The translations under genes were made by a program, and so were the position numbers. Below, in pieces: positions 15,557 through 24,343 of a stretch of 64,000 nucleotides of DNA. Position 1 is the first letter of the stretch. Each line of letters starts with the position of its first letter. The notes under the pieces are model-generated. The model saw only the letters and a program-made list of their open reading frames with translations, was not told the DNA's origin and made no database searches. This DNA is from Pseudomonas sp. (GTDB lineage: Bacteria > Pseudomonadota > Gammaproteobacteria > Pseudomonadales > Pseudomonadaceae): contig JAUVYN010000003.1 of the NCBI GenBank assembly GCA_030603065.1, positions 27,230 through 91,229 of the forward strand, given 5' to 3'.

Positions 15557-16000
15557 ATGGCTATGACAGTGCACTGCGATATCGTTAGCGCGGAAGAAGA
15601 GCTGTTCACCGGGCTGGTAGAGATGGTCGTCGCACACGGCAACATGGGTGATCTGGGTATTCTGCCCGGTCACACTCCGTTGCTGACCGATCTCAAGCCG
15701 GGCCCGGTTCGGGTGATCAAGCAGGATGGCAGCGAAGAGGTGTTCTACATCTCCGGTGGCTTCCTGGAGGTTCAGCCGAGCATGGTCAAGGTGCTTGCCG
15801 ACACGGCCATCCGTGCCGGTGACATCGATGAAGCCGCGGCTGCCGAAGCCAAGCGCGCTGCGGAAGCGGCGCTCAGCGAGAAGGGTGCAGAGTTCGATTA
15901 CGGCTCCGCCTCCGCTCGACTGGCTGAAGCCGCCGCGCAGCTACGCACCGTGCAGGAGCTTCGCAAGAAGTACGGCGGACCGGCGCTCAACAACCGCTGA
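15557..16000 (+). CDS. atpC: F1Fo ATP synthase subunit epsilon
   Basis: Rotor subunit that couples gamma to the c-ring and inhibits ATP hydrolysis. The 147-residue protein has the N-terminal beta-sandwich ([28 protein letters not shown]) and a C-terminal two-helix arm. It closes the operon. The terminator follows 20 bp after the stop. Confidence 0.96.
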   Translation: MAMTVHCDIVSAEEELFTGLVEMVVAHGNMGDLGILPGHTPLLTDLKPGPVRVIKQDGSEEVFYISGGFLEVQPSMVKVLADTAIRAGDIDEAAAAEAKRAAEAALSEKGAEFDYGSASARLAEAAAQLRTVQELRKKYGGPALNNR

Positions 16001-16020
16001 TTCGCCAGCGGGACCAGACA

Positions 16021-16041
16021 AGGCAGCTTCGGCTGCCTTTT
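16021..16041 (+). terminator. Rho-independent terminator of the atp operon
   Basis: The stem AGGCAGC / GCTGCCT with a stable TTCG tetraloop is followed by TTTT and a second T-rich run (CTTTTG). It is well placed to end the atp transcript before glmU. Confidence 0.88.
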
Positions 16042-16116
16042 CTTTTGCGCAGGATTTCTGCAGGGGCGCGGCCACTTTGCTAACATTCCGCCCATCATTC
16101 TTCTTGGGGTACGCAC

Positions 16117-17484
16117 ATGATTCTCGACATCGTCATTCTCGCCGCCGGCCAGGGCACCCGCATGCGCTCGGCATTGCCCAAGGTCCTGCACCCGGTTGCC
16201 GGAAAGCCGATGCTCGGACATGCCATCGACTGCGCACGCGCGCTGTCACCGCGGCGTATCCATGTGGTGATCGGTCATGGCGCCGAGCAGGTACGCGCCC
16301 ACCTGGAGGCTCCGGATCTGCACTGGGTGATGCAGGAACAGCAGCTGGGTACCGGCCATGCCGTCGCCCAGGCGCTGCCCGGCGCCGAGGGAGCGGACCA
16401 GATTCTGGTGCTGTACGGAGATGTGCCACTGCTACGCGAAACTACATTGAAGCGCCTCAGCGAGCAGGCCGGGGCCGAGGCACTGGGACTTTTGACCGTC
16501 GAGATGCAGGACCCCACCGGCTACGGACGGATCGTTCGGGATGCTGCAGGCCGCGTCCTTGCGATCGTCGAACAGAAGGACGCCAGCCCTGCGCAACTGG
16601 CCATCCGTGAGGGCAACACAGGTATCATGGCCTTGCCCGGTAGGCACGCCGCCCGGTGGCTGAACAGCCTCTCCAACGCCAATGCCCAGGGGGAGTACTA
16701 TCTCACGGATGTGGTCGCGAAGGCGGTGGAGGAAGAGTTGAACCTGGTCGTCGCCCAGCCGGAGGACGAGCTGGAGGTGATGGGTGCCAACAACCGGCAG
16801 CAGCTATCGATTCTGGAGCGCGCCTGGCAGCAACGCGAGGCGCTGCGCCTGATGACCGCGGGCGTAACCCTGGCCGACCCTGCTCGACTGGACGTGCGGG
16901 GAGAGGTCGAGGTGGGCCGTGACATCTTCATAGACGTCAATGTGATTCTGGCAGGTCGGGTGCAGCTTGCCGATGGAGTGACCATCGAGGCCAACTGCGT
17001 GATCAGGGACGCGAGCATCGGTGCCGGAGCCCATATCAAGGCGTTCAGTCATATTGAAGGGGCCGAGGTGGCGACCGGCTGCGATGTCGGTCCCTATGCA
17101 CGCTTGCGCCCCGGAACCCGGCTGCAGGATGGCGCGAAGATCGGCAACTTCGTCGAAACCAAGAAGGCCGATATCGGACCGGGGGCGAAGGTCAATCATC
17201 TGTCGTATATCGGTGATGCCCAGGTCGGTGCTCAAGCCAACGTGGGAGCTGGTACCATCACCTGCAATTACGATGGCGTGAACAAATCGGTTACCCATAT
17301 CGGCGAAAACGCCTTCATCGGTTCCAACACCGCACTGGTCGCACCGGTAAGGGTAGGTGCGGGTGCAAGCACCGGTGCCGGCACGATTGTTACCCAGGAT
17401 GTGCCTGACGGTGCACTGGCCGTGGGTCGAGCCCGCCAGCGCAATATCGAAGGCTGGAAACGACCGGTCAAGCGCAGCAGCTGA
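16117..17484 (+). CDS. glmU: Bifunctional UDP-N-acetylglucosamine pyrophosphorylase / glucosamine-1-phosphate N-acetyltransferase
   Basis: Makes UDP-GlcNAc for peptidoglycan and LPS in two steps. The N-terminal uridylyltransferase domain carries LAAGQGTRM (residues 8-16) and the LYGDVPLL metal site. The C-terminal left-handed beta-helix (from about residue 250) shows hexapeptide repeats and the acetyltransferase motifs [20 protein letters not shown] and CNYDGVNK. 455 residues, normal. It sits directly after the atp operon as in other pseudomonads. Confidence 0.98.
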   Translation: MILDIVILAAGQGTRMRSALPKVLHPVAGKPMLGHAIDCARALSPRRIHVVIGHGAEQVRAHLEAPDLHWVMQEQQLGTGHAVAQALPGAEGADQILVLYGDVPLLRETTLKRLSEQAGAEALGLLTVEMQDPTGYGRIVRDAAGRVLAIVEQKDASPAQLAIREGNTGIMALPGRHAARWLNSLSNANAQGEYYLTDVVAKAVEEELNLVVAQPEDELEVMGANNRQQLSILERAWQQREALRLMTAGVTLADPARLDVRGEVEVGRDIFIDVNVILAGRVQLADGVTIEANCVIRDASIGAGAHIKAFSHIEGAEVATGCDVGPYARLRPGTRLQDGAKIGNFVETKKADIGPGAKVNHLSYIGDAQVGAQANVGAGTITCNYDGVNKSVTHIGENAFIGSNTALVAPVRVGAGASTGAGTIVTQDVPDGALAVGRARQRNIEGWKRPVKRSS

Positions 17485-17493
17485 AGGGCCGGC

Positions 17494-17521
17494 TTGCCCC
17501 TGAGCGGCGCTGGGCTATATT
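17494..17521 (+). promoter_or_regulatory. Putative sigma-70 promoter of the cfa-like gene
   Basis: TTGCCC (17494-17499) and TATATT (17516-17521) are 16 bp apart, just after glmU and 38 bp ahead of the next start codon. The -10 match is good and the -35 is fair. Confidence 0.5.
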
Positions 17522-17559
17522 GAAGAGCAAGTCGAACGACCGGGACGAGGGAATTGCCC

Positions 17560-18744
17560 ATGCTCGCTCAATTTGCCACAGCGCTCGCTGGACTGGAGTT
17601 ACCGCTTCGCCTGAAAGTGGGTGATGCCGAGCCTTTGAATCTTGGCCGGGACCCGCGGGTGACCCTGGTGATTCGCGACCCGGCCTTGCTGCAGTCCCTT
17701 GCCGAGCCGTCGCTGGATCTGCTCGGCGAGGCCTTCATCGAGCAAAGGCTGGATGTCGAGGGGCCGATCCTCGAGGTAATCGAGGTCGCCGACCGTATCA
17801 GTCAGGCGCTGCTGGGCGATCAGCCTTCTACCCCGCCGCCACGCTCGGCGCACGATAAAGCGCTGGATGCCGAAGCCATCGCCTATCATTACGACCTTTC
17901 CAACGCCTTCTATCGGCTCTGGCTTGATCCGGACATGGTCTATTCATGTGCCTACTTTCACCAGGACAGCGATACCCTCGCGCAGGCTCAGCAGCAGAAG
18001 TTCGAACACCTGTGTCGCAAGCTGCGTCTTCGTGAGGGTGAGCGGCTGCTGGATGTGGGCTGTGGGTGGGGTGGTCTCGCGCGTTACGCGGCTCGACATT
18101 TCGGTGTCCACGTGACTGGCATCACACTGAGCAAGGCACAACTGGAGCTTGGCCGTGAACGGGTTGTTCAGGACGGACTGGCGAGCCAGATCGACCTCAA
18201 ACTGCTCGATTATCGGGATCTACCGGGTGAGGCGGTCTTCGACAAGATAGTCAGTGTCGGCATGTTCGAGCACGTAGGGTTGGCGAATCTAGGCCAGTAT
18301 TTCCAGATCCTGTACCGCCAGGTTCGGCCGGGCGGTCTGGTGCTCAACCACGGCATCACCGCACGCCATGTGGACTGCCGCCCGGTAGGGCGGGGCGCCG
18401 GAACCTTCATCGGCAGATATGTCTTTCCCCACGGAGAGCTGCCCCATCTTTCGACGGCTATCGCCGAAATGTCTGACCAGGGCCTGGAGGTCGTTGACGT
18501 CGAGAGCCTCCGTCTGCACTACGCCCGTACCCTGGAGCGCTGGAGCGCGAATCTGGAAAATCGCCTGGCAGAAGCGGCGCAGGTCGTTCCGGATAGAGCG
18601 TTGCGGATCTGGCGCATTTATCTGGCGGGTTGTGCCTATGGCTTCTGGCATAACTGGATGAACATTCACCAGATTCTGGCCGTGCGTCCGCTGGACGACG
18701 GATCGCATCACCTGCCATTGACGCGAGCCGACATCTATCGGTGA
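17560..18744 (+). CDS. Cyclopropane-fatty-acyl-phospholipid synthase family methyltransferase
   Basis: Probably transfers a methylene from AdoMet to unsaturated acyl chains of membrane phospholipids. It shows the SAM-binding LLDVGCGWGGLARYAA motif, the substrate motif AIAYHYDLSNAFYRLWLDPDMVYSCAYF, and VSVGMFEHVG, all typical of Cfa. The N-terminal 100 residues are the lipid-binding region. ATG 17560 is preferred over an in-frame TTG at 17554 because GACGAGGG is 8 bp upstream of it. 394 residues. The gene lies alone between glmU and the PilZ gene. A related cfa-like gene follows glmU in some pseudomonads, so it may be a paralog of a main cfa elsewhere. Confidence 0.88.
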   Translation: MLAQFATALAGLELPLRLKVGDAEPLNLGRDPRVTLVIRDPALLQSLAEPSLDLLGEAFIEQRLDVEGPILEVIEVADRISQALLGDQPSTPPPRSAHDKALDAEAIAYHYDLSNAFYRLWLDPDMVYSCAYFHQDSDTLAQAQQQKFEHLCRKLRLREGERLLDVGCGWGGLARYAARHFGVHVTGITLSKAQLELGRERVVQDGLASQIDLKLLDYRDLPGEAVFDKIVSVGMFEHVGLANLGQYFQILYRQVRPGGLVLNHGITARHVDCRPVGRGAGTFIGRYVFPHGELPHLSTAIAEMSDQGLEVVDVESLRLHYARTLERWSANLENRLAEAAQVVPDRALRIWRIYLAGCAYGFWHNWMNIHQILAVRPLDDGSHHLPLTRADIYR

Positions 18745-18838
18745 ACCAAGGGTCGGGTGCTGATAGCAAGGCGGTATCACCGCTGTTAGAGTAGGGTCTC
18801 GCCGTCCCAAAACACCAGAGCCATGGCGTGGAGTTCCC

Positions 18839-19708
18839 TTGCCGCTGATTCCCCTTACCGAAAATGATCTGTCGCTTGGCGTACCGCTTCCCTGGGACGT
18901 TCTCGATAGCGAAGGCAGCGTGTTGTTCGCCAAATCCCAGCTGATAGACAGTCAGCCGGTGCTCACTCAGTTGCTCAAGCTTGGCCTGTACCGTGCTGCT
19001 CCCGAGCCGGCGAATGAGCGGCTTGATGTAACCGGAAGCGGAGCTGCTGCGAACGAGGCGCAGATTTCCAGCCTGGCGCAGGTGCAGTTGTTGCCGGGTG
19101 ACCCCGTGCAGTTACAGACCTTGCACGCCACCCATGCGGAACGATATCAGGTGCGCATGGTCGGCTTGTTCGCACCGATCAGTCTCCTGGTGACTGCGCC
19201 TACCGTCCAGGGCAAGCTGGTCTTTGTCAAGGAAGGCCAGCAGTTCCTCGTTAGGGGCTTTGTTGGCAAGGATGCGGTCGCTTACAAGACACGGGTCCTC
19301 AAATCGAACCTTGCGCCTTTTCCCTACCTGCATCTGGCATACCCTGAAAGTGTCCAGTCCATGCGGATAAGGGCTTCCGCCCGGGTCCCCGTGGATCTGG
19401 TCACTGCAATCGCTACCCCGGTGGGGCAGGCCGCGGCTCGACTGGTCGATCTCAGTGTGGGAGGCGCCCGACTGGTATCGCCCAGAGCCTTTGCAGAAAA
19501 AGGCCATGAGGTGAAAATATCGTTTCGGATCAACCCGTCAGGCATGGAAGTCTATCTGACGCTGAACGCGGTCGTGCGGGCAGTTCACCGAGAGGAAAGT
19601 GCCCAGAATCAAACTGCAACCGGCGTGGAATTCGTGGGTCTGACCGATCAGGAACGGCTTTATCTGACCAATATGGTTTACCAGAATCTATTGAAGGATG
19701 TCCTGTGA
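18839..19708 (+). CDS. PilZ-domain cyclic-di-GMP-binding protein
   Basis: A putative c-di-GMP receptor of the YcgR-like class. The C-terminal PilZ domain contains both ligand motifs: RxxxR as RASAR at residues 178-182 and DxSxxG as DLSVGG at 204-209. The N-terminal half (residues about 1-170) looks like the YcgR-type partner domain. There is no usable ATG; the TTG at 18839 follows GTGGAG by 5 bp. It is coupled to the DUF192 gene by stop-start overlap. Target (motility or exopolysaccharide) is unknown. A GGDEF-EAL protein lies at the far end of the window. Confidence 0.85.
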   Translation: MPLIPLTENDLSLGVPLPWDVLDSEGSVLFAKSQLIDSQPVLTQLLKLGLYRAAPEPANERLDVTGSGAAANEAQISSLAQVQLLPGDPVQLQTLHATHAERYQVRMVGLFAPISLLVTAPTVQGKLVFVKEGQQFLVRGFVGKDAVAYKTRVLKSNLAPFPYLHLAYPESVQSMRIRASARVPVDLVTAIATPVGQAAARLVDLSVGGARLVSPRAFAEKGHEVKISFRINPSGMEVYLTLNAVVRAVHREESAQNQTATGVEFVGLTDQERLYLTNMVYQNLLKDVL

Positions 19709-20169
19709 TGACACTGCGCATGCTGCTCCTGGTGGCTCTCGTTTCGCTTGCACAGTGGAGCGGTGCAGAGGAGCGCGAACGGCTCGAGGTGGAGTTGGGA
19801 GGGGAGCGCTTTACGCTGGAGGTTGTTGATGACGAGGCCAGCCGCACTCAGGGTCTGATGGGACGCGAAGCACTGGGTACCAACGAGGGAATGCTGTTCG
19901 ATTTTCCCGCCGGTACACGTCCAGCCATCTGGATGCGTAACATGCTTATCAGTCTTGATCTGCTATTTGTCGATGAGCAGGGTAGGCTGGAGCAGATCTT
20001 CCGCGAGGTACCACCATGCAGGGCGATGCCGTGCGAGATCTATCGCGCGGACCGGCCGCTTCGCTTTGTCATCGAGGTCCCCGCGGGAACGGCGGAGCGA
20101 CTGGGTTTGAACGAGGGCGATCAGCTGCAGATCGGCACGCGGCTTTCCACACCATTACCCTTACTCTGA
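19705..20169 (+). CDS. DUF192 family secreted protein
   Basis: A 154-residue protein of the DUF192 family, whose biochemical role is not established. A signal peptide is visible (TLRMLLLVALVSLAQWSGAEE), then the family core RTQGLMGRE, GMLFDF, WMRNMLISLDLLFVDEQG and the CRAMPCEIY cysteine pair. Start codons GTG 19705 and ATG 19708 are adjacent and overlap the PilZ gene stop, implying coupling. The 3' end overlaps the convergent next gene by 9 bp. Confidence 0.85.
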   Translation: MMTLRMLLLVALVSLAQWSGAEERERLEVELGGERFTLEVVDDEASRTQGLMGREALGTNEGMLFDFPAGTRPAIWMRNMLISLDLLFVDEQGRLEQIFREVPPCRAMPCEIYRADRPLRFVIEVPAGTAERLGLNEGDQLQIGTRLSTPLPLL

Positions 20170-20544
20170 TATCTTCAGTTCGATCCAGCGGCCCTTGCTG
20201 ATCTGCTCGCAGTAGGCGGCCAGCACTGGCGCGTCATCTTGTTCGGAATAGTAGAAGATGGACTGGCGGTAGCCGACGCCAGAGGTTTCCGCGCCCTCGC
20301 ACTTGCCATAGGCACCTTGGGGGCAGGCTTCGAGCATCTTCACCTTCAGTACTCGATCCGGAATCTCCGGCTTGCAGAAGCCCGCCCCGAATAGACTGGA
20401 CGGAATGCTGATGTTCTCCTGGCAAAGGCGTATCGCGGGCAGCTCATCCGCGCTCTCTATCAGACAGGCACCCGGACTGGGCTCGCCCCTGGCGAACGCG
20501 GCGAAAACGATTATCAGGCTTGAAAGGGCTAGGCGATAAGGCAT
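20161..20544 (-). CDS. Hypothetical secreted cysteine-containing protein
   Basis: 127 residues with an N-terminal signal peptide (YRLALSSLIIVFAAFARG) and six cysteines in the mature part, consistent with a disulfide-bonded periplasmic protein. Pseudomonad relatives are, as I recall, annotated as hypothetical or, without good basis, as an NADH:ubiquinone oxidoreductase. I cannot assign a function. It is downstream of and on the same strand as the COG0523 GTPase, 21 bp apart, so they may be cotranscribed. Confidence 0.75.
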   Translation of the reverse strand: MPYRLALSSLIIVFAAFARGEPSPGACLIESADELPAIRLCQENISIPSSLFGAGFCKPEIPDRVLKVKMLEACPQGAYGKCEGAETSGVGYRQSIFYYSEQDDAPVLAAYCEQISKGRWIELKISE

Positions 20545-20565
20545 GGCGGCTCGAAAAAGGCTACC

Positions 20566-21543
20566 TTAATCCGCCCGGCTCGTTGCCCGCAAGCCCCTGT
20601 CTAGCAGGTCGGGATCGAAGGGCTCGTCCATCAGCAGCTCCAGACGATTGGCGGAACCGGCGTCGGTAAGCTCCCAGCCATCCTCGGCCGATTTAAGTCG
20701 ATTCAGTCTGTACCATCCGTTATGGGCATGCAGGACGCCCTTGGCGCGTGAATAGGGTATCCCGGCAAGCCAGCGGTCGACCTGCTCCAGATCGAAACGA
20801 CGCGCCGGGTGGGCCAGCCAGCCCAGGCTCTGCCAACCTTCGAAGCCATGAATATGGCACTCCCACTCCTCACTGTCCTGCCAGAGCCTGCCAATCGCGG
20901 GCGGGCTCGTCGGCAGCTCACGGAATGTTCGGCCCGCCAGGGTCTGCGCCTTGGTTTTCGGGGGTAGTTCAAGCGGCCAGGGGAGCGCTCCCCCCTCACA
21001 ACAGATCAGCGGTCGGCCGGGAAACTGGCCAGTGACCGCGGCGATCTGATTGGCGTTCAATCGGTCGCACTTGTTCAAAACCAGAACGTCAGCCAGCGGC
21101 AAGGCATCTGCCTGAGCGGCTGGCAAGGTTTTGCCGGAATGCAGCGCCTTGGCGTCGAGGACCATTAGCAGGGCCTCCATCCGCAGCACGCCCTGCCAGG
21201 GTGCTGCCTGCAGTTGCGTCAGTAGTGCCTTGGGATGGCCGAGCCCGGAGGCTTCGATAAAGAGCCGATCGGGTCTGGCTTTACGCAGCAATCGGCCAAG
21301 CCCGACCTGAAAGGGCAGCCCGTTGACGCAACACAGACAGCCGCCCGGAATCTCTGAAATCTGCACACCGCTGTGTTTGCCGAGCAGCGCAGCGTCGATG
21401 CCCACTGCTCCAAACTCATTGATCAGTACGGCCCAGCGTTCTTCGCGCGGGCGTTGACTGAATAGCTGGCTCAGCACAGTGGTCTTTCCCGCGCCGAGCG
21501 GCCCGGCGAGCAGATAGGTGGGAATGTCCTGTAGCTCGGTCAT
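20566..21543 (-). CDS. COG0523 (CobW/P47K) family GTPase
   Basis: A 325-residue G3E-class GTPase of the metal-chaperone family. Visible motifs are the P-loop GPLGAGKTT (residues 14-22), the family metal-binding CxCC (GGCLCC, C69/C71/C72), ASGLGHP, and LNKCD for guanine recognition, plus a C-terminal CobW_C domain (HIHGFEGW region). Members insert or supply Zn, Co or Fe. Nothing nearby on this strand tells which metal, and I see no Zur-box-like sequence upstream. Its start codon is 38 bp from the parS-like palindrome. Confidence 0.88.
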   Translation of the reverse strand: MTELQDIPTYLLAGPLGAGKTTVLSQLFSQRPREERWAVLINEFGAVGIDAALLGKHSGVQISEIPGGCLCCVNGLPFQVGLGRLLRKARPDRLFIEASGLGHPKALLTQLQAAPWQGVLRMEALLMVLDAKALHSGKTLPAAQADALPLADVLVLNKCDRLNANQIAAVTGQFPGRPLICCEGGALPWPLELPPKTKAQTLAGRTFRELPTSPPAIGRLWQDSEEWECHIHGFEGWQSLGWLAHPARRFDLEQVDRWLAGIPYSRAKGVLHAHNGWYRLNRLKSAEDGWELTDAGSANRLELLMDEPFDPDLLDRGLRATSRAD

Positions 21544-21581
21544 TGCCTGGGCCTATTCGGGTGCATAGCGACTGCCGCTTC

Positions 21582-21595
21582 GTTCCACGTGGAAC
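21582..21595. other. parS: parS centromere site (ParB binding)
   Basis: The perfect palindrome GTTCCACGTGGAAC matches the core of pseudomonad chromosomal parS (TGTTCCACGTGGAACA-type). It sits in the short gap between two minus-strand genes, about 14 kb from parA-parB and inside the origin-proximal zone where parS sites cluster. I found no second perfect copy in the window. Confidence 0.88.
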
Positions 21596-21597
21596 TG

Positions 21598-21939
21598 CTA
21601 GTGTAGTCGCTCGTGCAGGGTCGGTCCGGGGAAGGGGTGGGGGGCCAGTTCGATATGTCGCAGGCGCGAGCCAAGCAGCTCAATGTAGCCGCCATAACGA
21701 CGTTCTCCGGTGACGGTGAATTCGAAACCATATCGCCGCTGCACCCAGGGGCGACCCCTGTGCCAGGCCAGTCGCAGCCTGACCAGAGCAATGCTCTCAT
21801 CAAGCAGTTGGACGTCGGCCTCGTTGCAGCGGCGGCGAACCAATGCCATTGCATGGTCCCGCAACCCCAGCCCGCGCCAGATCCAGGCGCCTATGATGCC
21901 GGCCAGCAGCAGTAGGGCTACATGCCCGAGATCGAACAT
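21598..21939 (-). CDS. DUF3301 family protein
   Basis: 113 residues, function unknown. An N-terminal membrane helix (GHVALLLLAGIIGAWIWRG) is followed by a basic segment (MALVRRRCNEADVQLLDESIALVRLRLAWHRGR) and a beta-rich tail (YGFEFTVTGERRYGGYIELLG), matching the DUF3301 pattern as I know it. It ends 2 bp from the parS core. trmO lies 45 bp upstream on the same strand. Confidence 0.78.
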   Translation of the reverse strand: MFDLGHVALLLLAGIIGAWIWRGLGLRDHAMALVRRRCNEADVQLLDESIALVRLRLAWHRGRPWVQRRYGFEFTVTGERRYGGYIELLGSRLRHIELAPHPFPGPTLHERLH

Positions 21940-21984
21940 TGCGGTCTCCTAGGTTGTTGGCCGGCCAGTATGCCACGGGCCGGT

Positions 21985-22677
21985 TCAGGCGGGCAGAACG
22001 CTCAACACGCGAATTTCGCACTGAGTGGGGTAATGCCAGCGTACGTTGAGGTCCCAGAAGCGCACACCGTACTCACGCCGCGGGGTGGGCTGCTGGTAGG
22101 CTGGCTTCGGGTCCTGAGCAAGACACTGCTCGATCAGCTCCACCACCGGCTGGTTCAGGCGGGCCGCGGCGGCGGTGGCCTGCGCCAGGGCGTCTTCATT
22201 CCAGCTGATCGAGCAACCGGTTGGTGCAGCGTCGGCCAGCTCGTTACGCGCGCTGGGCAGGGCGTCGGCATAGGGAACGTAGGGCTTGATATCCAGAACC
22301 GGGGTCCCATCCAGCAGGTCAAGGCCTGAAATGGCCAGGCGACCGGGGTCGGCGCGGTCGAGTGTCACTACCGATTGACCGATCGGATTGGGTCTGTGGG
22401 TGGCCCGGCTGGCAAAGACGCCAATGCGCTGGTTGCCGCCCAGACGAGGGGGCCTGACCCGCAGATGTTCCGGCCCTGAACTCGCGGCATGGAATACGAA
22501 GAGCACCCAGATGTGACTGACCAGCTCGAGCCCGGCTATCGCTTCCGGCTGGTCGTAGGGAGGTAGCAGCTCGATCACACCGCGTGCGGCAGGCGCGAGG
22601 TGCGGCTGTCGAGGAATGGCGAACTTCTCAACGAAGCAGGATCGCACATAGCCAATCGGCTCGAAGCGAAAGGACAC
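21985..22677 (-). CDS. trmO: tRNA (N6-threonylcarbamoyladenosine(37)-N6)-methyltransferase
   Basis: Methylates the t6A37 of some ANN-decoding tRNAs. The 230-residue protein has the UPF0066/TsaA fold with PIGYVRSCFVEKFAIPRQ, LVSHIWVLFVFH, VFASRATHRPNPIGQSVV and LDLLDGTPVLDIKPYVPYAD, all family signatures. The hydrolase gene ends 5 bp upstream, so the two are likely cotranscribed. Confidence 0.93.
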   Translation of the reverse strand: MSFRFEPIGYVRSCFVEKFAIPRQPHLAPAARGVIELLPPYDQPEAIAGLELVSHIWVLFVFHAASSGPEHLRVRPPRLGGNQRIGVFASRATHRPNPIGQSVVTLDRADPGRLAISGLDLLDGTPVLDIKPYVPYADALPSARNELADAAPTGCSISWNEDALAQATAAAARLNQPVVELIEQCLAQDPKPAYQQPTPRREYGVRFWDLNVRWHYPTQCEIRVLSVLPA

Positions 22678-22682
22678 CCTTG

Positions 22683-23615
22683 TCAGACCTCGGGAAGTGG
22701 CGGAACACGTTCGGGGTTGTCGAAAATGACGAAATGGGTACCCTCGGGAACCTCGATGATCTGCAGATTCTGCGCCTGGCTGGCGGCGGCGAGCATGGCC
22801 CCAGGATGCAGTACCTTGTCACGTTCCGGAACCAGTATCGCTCCGCGCTGCAGATTGGCGAACAGATGAGCATCTTCCTCGCGCATCCAGCGGTTCATGT
22901 CGCGCAGGTTGGTCATCAGTACACTGGCCCGCCGGCCGTTGAACGGATAGCCCATGACCAGCGACCGTTTGTACGGATCGTCCAAAGGCCCCCACATCGA
23001 ACGGTTGCGCTCGTTGATCGGATTCTGCTGCCAGGCAGAGAGGTAGAACGGCAAAAACCAGATGAACCAGCCTGGCATAGGAGCATAGGGACGTCCCTGG
23101 GGCAGTACCGGCGCTTCGAGAATCACTTCGACACGTTCGAACAGGTCAGGCCGCAGTCGGGCTGCCTCCATTACAACGGCGCCCCCCCGCGAATGACCGT
23201 GGACACGAACCGTGTCGGTGGAAACCAGGTGTTCGAGGGCGAGAATGAGGACCTGGGCATCGTGAGCTATGGTACCCACGGGCGGCTCTGGTGTCTTCGT
23301 CCAATCAACACTGGAAAAGCGAGGCGCCTCGACGGGCAGGTTGTAACCTGAGCAGGTAACGCCCACCAGCTCCAGGTCGGGCTGGTCGTAATAACGAGTG
23401 AAGTAAAGGAAGTTTTCCACGAACCCGTGGACCACCACCACCGACTGCTTCGGATTACCCGATCGCTGGCGACTCAGCGTGGCACCGCCGACAGGATACA
23501 GTTCACCCCTGAACGGGACGCGTTGAGCAGGTTCCACGTCCTTGCGCAGCAGGAAGCGTCGTAGATACACCACGACCAGAATTACCAGACCAATCAGCCC
23601 AAGCAGCATTTCCAT
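22683..23615 (-). CDS. Membrane-anchored alpha/beta hydrolase
   Basis: A serine hydrolase of unknown substrate. An N-terminal membrane helix (MLLGLIGLVILVVVYLRRF) precedes an alpha/beta-hydrolase domain with the VVVHGFVEN oxyanion region, the GHSRGG nucleophile elbow, and a late HFVIFDNPER histidine. I chose ATG 23615 (310 aa), with AAAGGG upstream, over an in-frame TTG at 23663 that would place a charged tail before the helix. It could be a lipase or esterase acting at the inner membrane. It is followed at 5 bp by trmO. Confidence 0.75.
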   Translation of the reverse strand: MEMLLGLIGLVILVVVYLRRFLLRKDVEPAQRVPFRGELYPVGGATLSRQRSGNPKQSVVVVHGFVENFLYFTRYYDQPDLELVGVTCSGYNLPVEAPRFSSVDWTKTPEPPVGTIAHDAQVLILALEHLVSTDTVRVHGHSRGGAVVMEAARLRPDLFERVEVILEAPVLPQGRPYAPMPGWFIWFLPFYLSAWQQNPINERNRSMWGPLDDPYKRSLVMGYPFNGRRASVLMTNLRDMNRWMREEDAHLFANLQRGAILVPERDKVLHPGAMLAAASQAQNLQIIEVPEGTHFVIFDNPERVPPLPEV

Positions 23616-23678
23616 ATGAACGAAGCCCTTTCTTGTATTGGTAACCAATCGGTGAATTGGCAATCATTCCCGTTGCCG

Positions 23679-24206
23679 TCAGTCACCGTCGTACAGCCAC
23701 ACCTTGCTCGCATCGAGCCGATAGCTGGCATCGGCTAGCTCGTTGCTGGTTTGGTCCACATGCAGCGTTCCACTTACCCAGAACGGGACGTAAATGTCAT
23801 CGATCGTTATCCCCTGAGGGTAATCCACGAGGATGATCTGGTTCGGCGGCGGCGGCGGTACATGGATGCAGGCACCTGCATAGGGTACCAGAAAGAACGA
23901 GAGGTACCTGCCTCGGTCATCGGTCTCGAGGGGCACCGGGTAACCCCCGATCTGCAGCTCGGCGCCGTCGTACTCGCCAACCACGCGGGTCGAATACATG
24001 ACCTCGGGCAAGGACTGGTCGCGTTGTCGCAGGCTGTTGGTGAAGCCCCCTGGAGCCTCATCGCCCCAGTCGTGGTCGATCTCGGGCATCTCGAGCATCG
24101 CCTGATAGTCTTCTTCGGGCAGCAGGTCCAGCCAGTCGACGATCTTCGGCGATGCCTGGACGGTGAGGGGCAACAGCAGCATCAGGGCGAACAGCTTCAA
24201 GCGCAT
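23679..24206 (-). CDS. DUF3299 family secreted protein
   Basis: 175 residues with a clear signal peptide (RLKLFALMLLLPLTVQASPK) and the DUF3299 core (IVDWLDLLPEEDY, VPYAGACIHVPPPPPNQIILVDYP). Function unknown; relatives are periplasmic or lipoprotein-like. ATG 24206 was chosen because it opens the signal peptide; an extension upstream in the same frame runs into purK and is not credible. Confidence 0.82.
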   Translation of the reverse strand: MRLKLFALMLLLPLTVQASPKIVDWLDLLPEEDYQAMLEMPEIDHDWGDEAPGGFTNSLRQRDQSLPEVMYSTRVVGEYDGAELQIGGYPVPLETDDRGRYLSFFLVPYAGACIHVPPPPPNQIILVDYPQGITIDDIYVPFWVSGTLHVDQTSNELADASYRLDASKVWLYDGD

Positions 24207-24309
24207 GGGGATGGCGAACCTGTGACTGGGGACGGGCGGTCCATTAAGGCCGCTAGAGTGTGGCGTATCGGTTGCTGCGTGCCAAGACGCCGGGAAGGCG
24301 GGCCAGACA

Positions 24310-24328
24310 AAAGGTTTTGCAAACCTTT
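24310..24328 (-). terminator. Terminator after purK
   Basis: A perfect 8-bp inverted repeat, AAAGGTTT / AAACCTTT with loop TGC, lies 15-35 bp past the purK stop. Read on the minus strand it ends in CCTTTTGTCT, a weak T-rich tail. Confidence 0.6.
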
Positions 24329-24343
24329 GCCAGGCCCCGGCGT

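Noticed and set aside
18108-18123. CCACGTG within the cfa-like gene as a second parS
   Set aside because: Only the central seven bases match; the flanks do not form the dyad.
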